Below, in pieces: positions 27,005 to 39,706 of a stretch of DNA of 64,000 nt. A model generated the notes under the pieces. The model ran no database searches. It saw only the letters and a list, made by a program, of their open reading frames with translations, and was not told the DNA's origin. The stretch is from Viola odorata (Eukaryota; Streptophyta; Magnoliopsida; Malpighiales; Violaceae), in the NCBI GenBank assembly GCA_963691705.1, contig OY829540.1, positions 45,296,158 to 45,360,157 on the forward strand, written 5' to 3'. Positions within the stretch are counted from its first letter, which is position 1. Every line of letters starts with the position of its first letter. Both the position numbers and the translations under genes were made by a program.

Positions 27005-28848
27005 CGATGTGGGGACGTGACCCTTCACAACGCTTAACAGACAACATGTGCGGACGTGACCAGACACAATATTAACAGACGACATGTGCGGACGTGACCA
27101 AACACAACATTTAAAACACGATGTGTGGACGTGACCCTTCACAACGCTTAACAAACAACATGTGCAGACGTGACCAGACACAACATTATCAAACGACATG
27201 TGCGGACATGACCAAACACGATGTGGGGACGTGACCCTTCATAACGCTTAATAGACAACATGTGCGGACGTGACCAGACACAACATTATCAAACGACATG
27301 TGCGGACGTGACAAAACACAACATTAAAAACACGATGTGGTGACGTGACCCTTCACAAAACTTAACAGAGAACATGTGCAAACACAATTTTAAAAACACG
27401 ATGTGGGGACGTGACCCTTCACAACGCTTAACAGACAACATGTGCAGACGTGACCAGACACAACATTATCAGATGACATGTGCGGAAGTGACCAAAAACA
27501 ACATTAAAAACACGATGTGGGGACGTGACCCTTCACAACGCTTAACAGAGAACATGTGCGGACGTGACCAGACACAAGATTATCAGACGACATGTGCGGA
27601 CGTGACCAAACACGATGTGGGGACGTGACCCTTCACAACGCTTAACAGACAACATGTGCGGACGTGACCAGATACAACATTATAAGACGACATGTGCGAA
27701 CGTTACCAGACACAACATTATTAGACAACATGTGCGGACGTGACCAAACACGATGTGGGGACGTGACCCTTCACAACGCTTAACAGACAACATGTGCGGA
27801 CGTGACCAGACACAACATTATAAGACGCCATGTGCGGACGTGACCAAACACAACATTAAAAACACGATGAGTGGACGTGACCCTTCACAACGCTTAACAG
27901 ACAACATGTGCAGACGTGACCAGACACAACATTATAAGACGACATGTGCGGACATGACCAAACACGTTGTGGGGACGTGACCCTTCATAACGCTTAACAG
28001 ACAACATGTGCGGACGTGACCAAACACAACATTAAAAATACGATGTGGGGACGTGACCTTTCACAACGCTTAACAGACAACATGTGCAGACGTGACCAGA
28101 CACAACATTATCAGACGACATGTGCGGATGTGACCAAACACGATGTGGGGACGTGACCCTTCACAACGCTTAACAGACAACATGTGCGGACGTGACCAAA
28201 CACAACATTAAAAATACGATGTGGGGACGTGACCTTTCACAACGCTTAACAGACAACATGTGCAGACGTGACCAGACACAACATTATCAGATGACATGTG
28301 CGGAAGTGACCAAAAACAACATTAAAAACACGATGTGGGGACGTGACCCTTCACAACGCTTAACAGAGAACATGTGCGGACGTGACCAGACACAACATTA
28401 TCAGACGACATGTGCGGACGTCACCAAACACGATGTGGGGACGTGACCCTTCACAACGCTTAACAGACAACATGTGCGGACGTGACCAGATACAACATTA
28501 TAAGACGACATGTGCGAACGTTACCAGACACAACATTATCAGACAACATGTGCGGACGTGACCAAACACGATGTGGGGACGTGACCCTTCACAACGCTTA
28601 ACAGACAACATGTGCAGACGTGACCAGACACAACATTATAAGACGACATGTGCGGACATGACCAAACACGATGTGGGGACGTGACCCTTCATAACGCTTA
28701 ATAGACAACATGTGCGGACGTGACCAGACACAACATTATCATACGACATGTGCGGACGTGACAAAACACAACATTAAAAACACGATGTGGTGACGTGACC
28801 CTTCACAAAGGTTAACAGAAAACATGTGCAAACACAATATTAAAAACA
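27005..28848 (+). repeat. Beta HOR with P tail, 1,844 bp
   Basis: Same order as 24767-26610. With the preceding 394-bp alpha unit it makes a 2,238-bp dimer. m1 has the private CAATATTAACAG near 27067. m23 near 28807 has AAAGGTTAAC, which loses the AAGCTT found in most copies. Confidence 0.92.
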
Positions 28849-29242
28849 CGATGTGGGGACGTGACCCTTCACAACGCTTAACAGACAACATGTGCGGACG
28901 TGACCAGACACAACATTAACAGACGACATGTGCGGACGTGACCAAACACAACATTTAAAACACGATGTGTGGACGTGACCCTTCACAACGCTTAACAAAC
29001 AACATGTACAGACGTGACCAGACACAACATTATCAAACGACATGTGCGGACATGACCAACCACGATGTGGGGACGTGACCCTTCATAACGCTTAATAGAC
29101 AACATGTGCGGACGTGACCAGACACAACATTATCATACGACATGTGCGGACGTGACAAAACACAACATTAAAAACACGATGTGGTGACGTGACCCTTCAC
29201 AAAGCTTAACAGAAAACATGTGCAAACACAATATTAAAAACA
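28849..29242 (+). repeat. Minimal alpha unit, 394 bp, second copy
   Basis: m1-m4 as at 26611, offset exactly 2,238 bp; both share ACCAACCACG at the end of m2, found nowhere else that I saw. It is therefore a recent tandem duplicate. Confidence 0.92.
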
Positions 29243-31086
29243 CGATGTGGGGACGTGACCCTTCACAACGCTTAACAGACAACATGTGCGGACGTGACCA
29301 GACACAACATTAACAGACGACATGTGCGGACGTGACCAAACACAACATTTAAAACACGATGTGTGGACGTGACCCTTCACAACGCTTAACAAACAACATG
29401 TGCAGACGTGACCAGACACAACATTATCAAACGACATGTGCGGACATGACCAAACACGATGTGGGGACGTGACCCTTCATAACGCTTAATAGACAACATG
29501 TGCGGACGTGACCAGACACAACATTATCAAACGACATGTGCGGACGTGACAAAACACAACATTAAAAACACGATGTGGTGACGTGACCCTTCACAAAACT
29601 TAACAGAGAACATGTGCAAACACAATTTTAAAAACACGATGTGGGGACGTGACCCTTCACAACGCTTAACAGACAACATGTGCAGACGTGACCAGACACA
29701 ACATTATCAGATGACATGTGCGGAAGTGACCAAAAACAACATTAAAAACACGATGTGGGGACGTGACCCTTCACAACGCTTAACAGAGAACATGTGCGGA
29801 CGTGACCAGACACAAGATTATCAGACGACATGTGCGGACGTGACCAAACACGATGTGGGGACGTGACCCTTCACAACGCTTAACAGACAACATGTGCGGA
29901 CGTGACCAGATACAACATTATAAGACGACATGTGCGAACGTTACCAGACACAACATTATTAGACAACATGTGCGGACGTGACCAAACACGATGTGGGGAC
30001 GTGACCCTTCACAACGCTTAACAGACAACATGTGCGGACGTGACCAGACACAACATTATAAGACGCCATGTGCGGACGTGACCAAACACAACATTAAAAA
30101 CACGATGAGTGGACGTGACCCTTCACAACGCTTAACAGACAACATGTGCAGACGTGACCAGACACAACATTATAAGACGACATGTGCGGACATGACCAAA
30201 CACGTTGTGGGGACGTGACCCTTCATAACGCTTAACAGACAACATGTGCGGACGTGACCAAACACAACATTAAAAATACGATGTGGGGACGTGACCTTTC
30301 ACAACGCTTAACAGACAACATGTGCAGACGTGACCAGACACAACATTATCAGACGACATGTGCGGATGTGACCAAACACGATGTGGGGACGTGACCCTTC
30401 ACAACGCTTAACAGACAACATGTGCGGACGTGACCAAACACAACATTAAAAATACGATGTGGGGACGTGACCTTTCACAACGCTTAACAGACAACATGTG
30501 CAGACGTGACCAGACACAACATTATCAGATGACATGTGCGGAAGTGACCAAAAACAACATTAAAAACACGATGTGGGGACGTGACCCTTCACAACGCTTA
30601 ACAGAGAACATGTGCGGACGTGACCAGACACAACATTATCAGACGACATGTGCGGACGTCACCAAACACGATGTGGGGACGTGACCCTTCACAACGCTTA
30701 ACAGACAACATGTGCGGACGTGACCAGATACAACATTATAAGACGACATGTGCGAACGTTACCAGACACAACATTATCAGACAACATGTGCGGACGTGAC
30801 CAAACACGATGTGGGGACGTGACCCTTCACAACGCTTAACAGACAACATGTGCAGACGTGACCAGACACAACATTATAAGACGACATGTGCGGACATGAC
30901 CAAACACGATGTGGGGACGTGACCCTTCATAACGCTTAATAGACAACATGTGCGGACGTGACCAGACACAACATTATCATACGACATGTGCGGACGTGAC
31001 AAAACACAACATTAAAAACACGATGTGGTGACGTGACCCTTCACAAAGCTTAACAGAAAACATGTGCAAACACAATATTAAAAACA
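29243..31086 (+). repeat. Beta HOR with P tail, 1,844 bp
   Basis: Fourth copy of the 1,844-bp design, with GACGTCACC at 30655, 432 bp before the alpha HOR at 31087. It completes the second 2,238-bp dimer. Confidence 0.92.
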
Positions 31087-33296
31087 CGATGTGGGGACGT
31101 GACCCTTCACAACGCTTAACAGACAACATGTGCGGACGTGACCAGACACAACATTAACAGACGACATGTGCGGACGTGACCAAACACAACATTTAAAACA
31201 CGATGTGTGGACGTGACCCTTCACAACGCTTAACAAACAACATGTACAGACGTGACCAGACACAACATTATCAAACGACATGTGCGGACATGACCAAACA
31301 CGATGTGGGGACGTGACCCTTCATAACGCTTAATAGACAACATGTGCGGACGTGACCAGACACAACATTATCATACGACATGTGCGGACGTGACAAAACA
31401 CAACATTAAAAACACGATGTGGTGACGTGACCCTTCACAAAACTTAACAGAAAACATGTGCAAACACAATATTAAAAACACGATGTGGGGACGTGACCCT
31501 TCACAACGCTTAACAGACAACATGTGCAAACACAACATTAAAAACACGATGTGGGGACGTGACCCTGCACAACGCTTAACAGACAACATGTGCGGACGTT
31601 ACCAGACACAACATTATCAGACGACATGTGCGGACGTGACAAAACACGATGTGGGGACGTGACCCTTCACAACGCTTAACAGACAACATGTGCGGACGTG
31701 ACCAGACACAACATTATCAGACGACATGTGCGGACGTGACCAAACACAACATTAAAAACACGATGTGGGGACGTGACCCTTCACAACGCTTAACAGACAA
31801 CATGTGCAGACGTGACCAGACACAACATTATCAGACGACATGTGCGGATGTGACCAAACACGATGTGGGGACGTGACCCTTCACAACGCTTAACAGACAA
31901 TATGTGCGGACGTGACCAAACACAACATTAAAAATACGATGTGGGGACGTGACCTTTCACAACGCTTAACAGACAACATGTGCAGACGTGACCAGACACA
32001 ACATTATTAGACGACATGTGCGGACGTGACCAAACACGATGTGAGGACGTAACCCTTCACAATGCTTAACAGACAACATGTGCGGACGTGCCCAGACACA
32101 ACATTATCAGACGACATGTGCGGACGCGACCAAAAACGATGTGGGGACGTGACCCTTCACAACTCTTAACAGACAACATGTGCGGACGTGACCAAACACA
32201 ACATTAAAAATACGATGTGGGGACGTGACCTTTCACAACGCTTAACAGACAACATGTGCAGACGTGACCAGACACAACATTATCAGACGACATGTGCGGA
32301 TGTGACCAAACACGATGTGGGGACGTGACCCTTCACAACGCTTAACAGAAAACATGTGCAGACGTTACCAGACACAACATTATCAGATGACATGTGCGGA
32401 CGCGACCAAAAACGATGTGGGGACGTGACCCTTCACAACTCTTAACAGACAACATGTGCGTACGTGACCAAACACAACATTAAAAATACGATGTGGGGAC
32501 GTGACCTTTCACAACGCTTAACAGACAACATGTGCAGACGTGACCAGACACAACATTATCAGACGACATGTGCGGATATGACCAAACACGATGTGGGGAC
32601 GTGACCCTTCACAACGCTTAACAGACAACATGTGCGGACGTGACCAAACACAACATTAAAAATACGATGTGGGGACGTGACCTTTCACAACGCTTAACAG
32701 ACAACATGTGCAGACGTGACCAGACACAACATTATCAGATGACATGTGCGGAAGTGACCAAAAACAACGTTAAAAACACGATGTGGGGACGTGACCCTTC
32801 ACAACGCTTAACAGAGAACATGTGCGGACGTGACCAGACACAACATTATCAGACGACATGTGCGGACGTGACCAAACACGATGTGGGGACGTGACCCTTC
32901 ACAACGCTTAACAGACAACATGTGCGGACGTGACCAGATACAACATTATAAGACGACGTGTGCGAACGTTACCAGACACAACATTATCAGACAACATGTG
33001 CGGACGTGACCAAACACGATGTGGGGACGTGACCCTTCACAATGCTTAACAGACAACATGTGCAGACGTGACCAGACACAACATTATAAGACGACATGTG
33101 CGGGCATGACCAAACACGATGTGGGGACGTGACCCTTCATAACGCTTAATAGACAACATGTGCGGACGTGACCAGACACAACATTATCATACGACATGCG
33201 CGGATGTGACAAAACACAACATTAAAAACACGATGTGGTGACGTGACCCTTCACAAAGCTTAACAGAAAACATGTGCAAACACAATATTAAAAACA
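31087..33296 (+). repeat. Prototype HOR, 2,210 bp, alpha type, start of cycle 7
   Basis: Full m1-m23 with the private GACGTGCCCAG at 32085 shared with 17691. It differs from the 16693 copy at a few sites, such as CAGATGACATG in m14 near 32384 and GGATATGACC in m16 near 32575. Q tail. Confidence 0.92.
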
Positions 33297-35130
33297 CGAT
33301 GTGGGGACGTGACCCTTCACAACGCTTAACAGACAACATGTGCGGACGTGACCAGACACAACATTAACAGACGACATGTGCGGACGTGACCAAACACAAC
33401 ATTTAAAACACGATGTGTGGACGTGACCCTTCACAACGCTTAACAAACAACATGTGCAGACGTGACCAGACACAACATTATCAAACGACATGTGCGGACA
33501 TGACCAAACACGATGTGGGGACGTGACCCTTCATAACGCTTAATAGACAACATGTGCGGACGTGACCAGACACAACATTATCAAACGACATGTGCGGACG
33601 TGACAAAACACAACATTAAAAACACGATGTGGTGACGTGACCCTTCACAAAACTTAACAGAAAACATGTGCAAACACAATATTAAAAACACGATGTGGGG
33701 ACGTGACCCTTCACAACGCTTAACAGACAACATGTGCAAACACAACATTAAAAACACGATGTGGGGACGTGACCCTGCACAACGCTTAACAGACAACATG
33801 TGCGGACGTTACCAGACACAACATTATCAGACGACATGTGCGGACGTGACAAAACACGATGTGGGGACGTGACCCTTCACAACGCTTAACAGACAACATG
33901 TGCGGACGTGACCAGACACAACATTATCAGACGACATGTGCGGACGTGACCAAACACAACATTAAAAACACGATGTGGGGACGTGACCCTTCACAACGCT
34001 TAACAGACAACATGTGCAGACGTGACCAGACACAACATTATCAGACGACATGTGCGGATGTGACCAAACACGATGTGGGGACGTGACCCTTCACAACGCT
34101 TAACAGACAACATGTGCGGACGTGACCAAACACAACATTAAAAATACGATGTGGGGACGTGACCTTTCACAACGCTTAACAGACAACATGTGCAGACGTG
34201 ACCAGACACAACATTATTAGACGACATGTGCGGACGTGACCAAACACGATGTGGGGACGTGACCCTTCACAACGCTTAACAGACAACATGTGCGGACGTG
34301 ACCAGACACAACATTATCAGACGACATGTGCGGACGCGACCAAAAACGATGTGGGGACGTGACCCTTCACAACTCTTAACAGACAACATGTGCGGACGTG
34401 ACCAAACACAACATTAAAAATACGATGTGGGGACGTGACCCTTCACAACGCTTAACAGACAACATGTGCGGACGTGACCAAACACAACATTAAAAATATG
34501 ATGTGGGGACGTGACCTTTCACAACGCTTAACAGACAACATGTGCAGACGTGACCAGACACAACATTATCAGATGACATGTGCGGAAGTGACCAAAAACA
34601 ACGTTAAAAACACGATGTGGGGACGTGACCCTTCACAACGCTTAACAGAGAACATGTGCGGACGTGACTAGACACAACATTATCAGACGACATGTGCGGA
34701 CGTGACCAAACACGATGTGGGGACGTGACCCTTCACAACGCTTAACAGACAACATGTGCGGACGTGACCAGATACAACATTATAAGACGACGTGTGCGAA
34801 CGTTACCAGACACAACATTATCAGACAACATGTGCGGACGTGACCAAACACGATGTGGGGACGTGACCCTTCACAATGCTTAACAGACAACATGTGCAGA
34901 CGTGACCAGACACAACATTATAACACGACATGTGCGGGCATGACCAAACACGATGTGGGGACGTGACCCTTCATAACGCTTAATAGACAACATGTGCGGA
35001 CGTGACCAGACACAACATTATCATACGACATGCGCGGATGTGACAAAACACAACATTAAAAACACGATGTGGTGACGTGACCCTTCACAAAGCTTAACAG
35101 AAAACATGTGCAAACACAATATTAAAAACA
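33297..35130 (+). repeat. Beta HOR lacking m13-m16, 1,834 bp
   Basis: Same architecture as 18903-20736 at offset 14,394. Private changes include TGACTAGACAC near 34668, which ends an open frame early, and TATAACACGAC near 34920. Q tail. Confidence 0.9.
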
Positions 35131-37530
35131 CGATGTGGGGACGTGACCCTTCACAACGCTTAACAGACAACATGTGCGGACGTGACCAGACACAACATTA
35201 ACAGACGACATGTGCGGATGTGACCAAACACAACATTTAAAACACGATGTGTGGACGTGACCCTTCACAACGCTTAACAAACAACATGTGCAGACGTGAC
35301 CAGACACAACATTATCAAACGACATGTGCGGACATGACCAAACACGATGTGGGGACGTGACCCTTCATAACGCTTAATAGACAACATGTGCGGACGTGAC
35401 CAGACACAACATTATCAAACGACATGTGCGGACGTGACAAAACACAACATTAAAAAAACGATGTGGTGACGTGACCCTTCACAAAACTTAACAGAAAACA
35501 TGTGCAAACACAATATTAAAAACACGATGTGGGGACGTGACCCTTCACAACGCTTAACAGGCAACATGTGCAAACACAACATTAAAAACACGATGTGGGG
35601 ACGTGACCCTGCACAACGCTTAACAGACAACATGTGCGGACGTTACCAGACACAACATTATCAGACGACATGTGCGGACGTGACCAAACACAACATTAAA
35701 AACACGATGTGGGGACGTGACCCTTCACAACGCTTAACAGACAACATGTGCAGACGTGACCAGACACAACATTATCAGACGACATGTGCGGATGTGACCA
35801 AACACGATGTGGGGACGTGACCCTTCACAACGCTTAACAGACAACATGTGCGGACGTGACCAAACACAACATTAAAAATACGATGTGGGGACGTGACCTT
35901 TCACAACGCTTAACAGACAACATGTGCAGACGTGACCAGACACAACATTATTAGACGACATGTGCGGACGTGACCAAACACGATGTGGGGACGTGACCCT
36001 TCACAACGCTTAACAGACAACATGTGCGGACGTGACCAGACACAACATTATCAGACGACATGTGCGGACGCGACCAAAAACGATGTGGGGACGTGACCCT
36101 TCACAACTCTTAACAGACAACATGTGCGGACGTGACCAAACACAACATTAAAAATACGATGTGGGGACGTGACCTTTCACAACGCTTAACAGACAACATG
36201 TGCAGACGTGACCAGACACAACATTATCAGACGACATGTGCGGATGTGACCAAACACGATGTGGGGACGTGACCCTTCACAACGCTTAACAGACAACATG
36301 TGCGGACGTGACCAAACACAACATTAAAAATACGATGTGGGGACGTGACCTTTCACAACGCTTAACAGACAACATGTGCAGACGTGACCAGACACAACAT
36401 TATCAGACGACATGTGCGGATGTGACCAAACACGATGTGGGGACGTGACCCTTCACAACGCTTAACAGAAAACATGTGCAGACGTTACCAGACACAACAT
36501 TATCAGACGACATGTGCGGACGCGACCAAAAACGATGTGGGGACGTGACCCTTCACAACTCTTAACAGACAACATGTGCGGACGTGACCAAACACAACAT
36601 TAAAATTACGATGTGGGGACGTGACCTTTCACAACGCTTAACAGACAACATGTGCAGACGTGACCAGACACAACATTATCAGACGACATGTGCGGATGTG
36701 ACCAAACACGATGTCGGGACGTGACCCTTCACAACGCTTAACAGACAACATGTGCGGACGTGACCAAACACAACATTAAAAATACGATGTGGGGACGTGA
36801 CCTTTCACAACGCTTAACAGACAACATGTGCAGACGTGACCAGACACAACATTATCAGATGACATGTGCGGAAGTGACCAAAAACAACATTAAAAACACG
36901 ATGTGGGGACGTGACCCTTCACAACGCTTAACAGACAACATGTGCGGACGTGACCAGACACAACATTATCAGACGACATGTGCGGACGTGACCAAACACG
37001 ATGTGGGGACGTGACCCTTCACAACGCTTAACAGACAACATGTGCGGACGTGACCAGATACAACATTATAAAACGACATGTGCGAACGTTACCAGACACA
37101 ACATTATCAGACAACATGTGCGGACGTGACCAAACACGATGTGGGGACGTGACCCTTCACAACGCTTAACAGACAACATGTGCGGACGTGACCAGACACA
37201 ACATTATAAGACGCCATGTGCGGACGTGACCAAACACAACATTAAAAACACGATGAGTGGACGTGACCCTTCACAACGCTTAACAGACAACATGTGCAGA
37301 CGTGACCAGACACAACATTATAAGACGACATGTGCGGACATGACCAAACACGATGTGGGGACGTGACCCTTCATAACGCTTAATAGACAACATGTGCGGA
37401 CGTGACCAGACACAACATTATCATACGACATGTGCGGACGTGACAAAACAAAACATTAAAAACACGATGTGGTGACGTGACCCTTCACAAAGCTTAACAG
37501 AAAACATGTGCAAACACAATATTAAAAACA
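35131..37530 (+). repeat. Last beta HOR, 2,400 bp, bridge to the right-hand family
   Basis: m1-m5, an m6/m7 chimera (35591-35704), m8-m20 with an extra 76/100 pair, then m24, m25, m22, m23. It starts like a left-zone beta unit (ATGTGCAG, ATCAAACG) but ends like the right-zone units (m20-m24-m25-m22-m23, with no GACGTCACC). It resembles 12211-14434 in its ending and 14435-16692 in its chimera, and is the best candidate for the junction between HOR regimes. Confidence 0.85.
35591..35704 (+). repeat. m6/m7 chimeric monomer, second copy
   Basis: As at 14501-14614: m6 on the left (CCCTGCAC, GACGTTACC) and the 14-bp element of m7 on the right, 114 bp. It again produces a 106-codon frame (35500-35820). 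Two copies 21 kb apart imply common descent or repeated exchange at the same place. Confidence 0.8.
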
Positions 37531-39706
37531 CGATGTGGGGACGTGACCCTTCACAACGCTTAACAGACAACATGTGCGGACGTGACCAGACACAATATTA
37601 AAAGACGACATGTGCGGACGTGACCAAACACAACATTTAAAACACGATGTGTGGACGTGACCCTTCACAACGCTTAACAGACAACATGTGCAGACGTGAC
37701 CAGACACAACATTATCAGACGACATGTGCGGACATGACCAAACACGATGTGGGGACGTGACCCTTCATAACGCTTAATAGACAACATGTGCGGACGTGAC
37801 AAAACACAACATTAAAAACACGATGTGGTGACGTGACCCTTCACAAAGCTTAACAGAAAACATGTGCAAACACAATATTAAAAACACGATGTGGGGACGT
37901 GACCCTTCACAACGCTTAACAGACAACATGTGCAAACACAACATTAAAAACACGATGTGGGGACGTGACCCTGCACAACGCTTAACAGACAACATGTGCG
38001 GACGTTACCAGACACAACATTATCAGACGACATGTGCGGACGTGACAAAACCCGATGTGGGGACGTGACCCTTCACAACGCTTAACAGACAACATGTGCG
38101 GACGTGACCAGACACAACATTATCAGACGACATGTGCGGACGTGACCAAACACAACATTAAAAACACGATGTGGGGACGTGACCCTTCACAACGCTTAAC
38201 AGACAACATGTGCAGACGTGACCAGACACAACATTATCAGACGACATGTGCGGATGTGACCAAACACGATGTGGGGACGTGACCCTTCACAACGCTTAAC
38301 AGACAACATGTGCGGACGTGACCAAACACAACATTAAAAATACGATGTGGGGACGTGACCTTTCACAACGCTTAACAGACAACATGTGCAGACGTGACCA
38401 GACACAACATTATTAGACGACATGTGCGGACGTGACCAAACACGATGTGAGGACGTAACCCTTCACAATGCTTAACAGACAACATGTGCGGACGTGACCA
38501 GACACAACATTATCAGACGACATGTGCGGATGTGACCAAACACGATGTGGGGACGTGACCCTTCACAACGCTTAACAGAAAACATGTGCAGACGTTACCA
38601 GACACAACATTATCAGACGACATGTGCGGACGCGACCAAAAACGATGTGGGGACGTGACCCTTCACAACTCTTAACAGACAACATGTGCGGACGTGACCA
38701 AACACAACATTAAAAATACGATGTGGGGACGTGACCTTTCACAACGCTTAACAGACAACATGTGCAGACGTGACCAGACACAACATTATCAGACGACATG
38801 TGCGGATGTGACCAAACACGATGTGGGGACGTGACCCTTCACAACGCTTAACAGACAACATGTGCGGACGTGACGAAACACAACATTAAAAATACGATGT
38901 GGGGACGTGACCTTTCACAACGCTTAACAGACAACATGTGCAGACGTGACCAGACACAACATTATCAGATGACATGTGCGGAAGTGACCAAAAACAACAT
39001 TAAAAACACGATGTGGGGACGTGACCCTTCACAACGCTTAACAGAGAACATGTGCGGACGTGACCAGACACAACATTATCAGACGACATGTGCGGACGTG
39101 ACCAAACACGATGTGGGGACGTGACCCTTCACAACGCTTAACAGACAACATGTGCGGACGTGACCAGATACAACATTATAAGACGACATGTGCGAACGTT
39201 ACCAGACACAACATTATCAGACAACATGTGCGGACGTGACCAAACACGATGTGGGGACGTGACCCTTCACAACGCTTAACAGACAACATGTGCGGACGTG
39301 ACCAGACACAACATTATAAGACGCCATGTGCGGACGTGACCAAACACAACATTAAAAACACGATGAGTGGACGTGACCCTTGACAACGCTTAACAGACAA
39401 CATGTGCAGACGTGACCAGACACAACATTATAAGACGACATGTGCGGACATGACCAAACACGATGTGGGGACGTGACCCTTCATAACGCTTAATAGACAA
39501 CATGTGCGGACGTGACCAGACACAACATTATCATACGACATGTGCGGACATGACAAAACACAACATTAAAAACACGATGTGGTGACGTGACCCTTCACAA
39601 AGCGTAACAGAAAACATGTGCAAACACAATATTAAAAACACGATGTGGGGACGTGACCCTTCACAACGCTTAACAGAAAACATGTGCAAACACAATATTA
39701 AAAACC
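37531..39706 (+). repeat. Right-family HOR, 2,176 bp
   Basis: First unit with the right-family m2 (TTAACAGACAAC, TATCAGACGAC) and an m4 with CAAAGCTTAAC. m3 (37745-37820) has lost one whole 38-bp sub-repeat, leaving 76 bp, and m12-m13 are missing through an m11/m13 chimera. m6 ends AAAACCCGATG. It ends with two 66-bp monomers, the second with AAAACCCGATG. Relative to the 2,390-bp prototype the loss is 38 + 176 bp. Confidence 0.88.
37745..37820 (+). repeat. m3 monomer with an exact 38-bp sub-repeat deletion
   Basis: It reads CTTCATAACGCTTAATAG like m3, then passes from ACATGTGCGGACGTGAC straight into AAAACACAAC; the a sub-repeat is gone. The length is 76 instead of 114. This single event supports 38 bp as the slippage unit. 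Confidence 0.85.
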
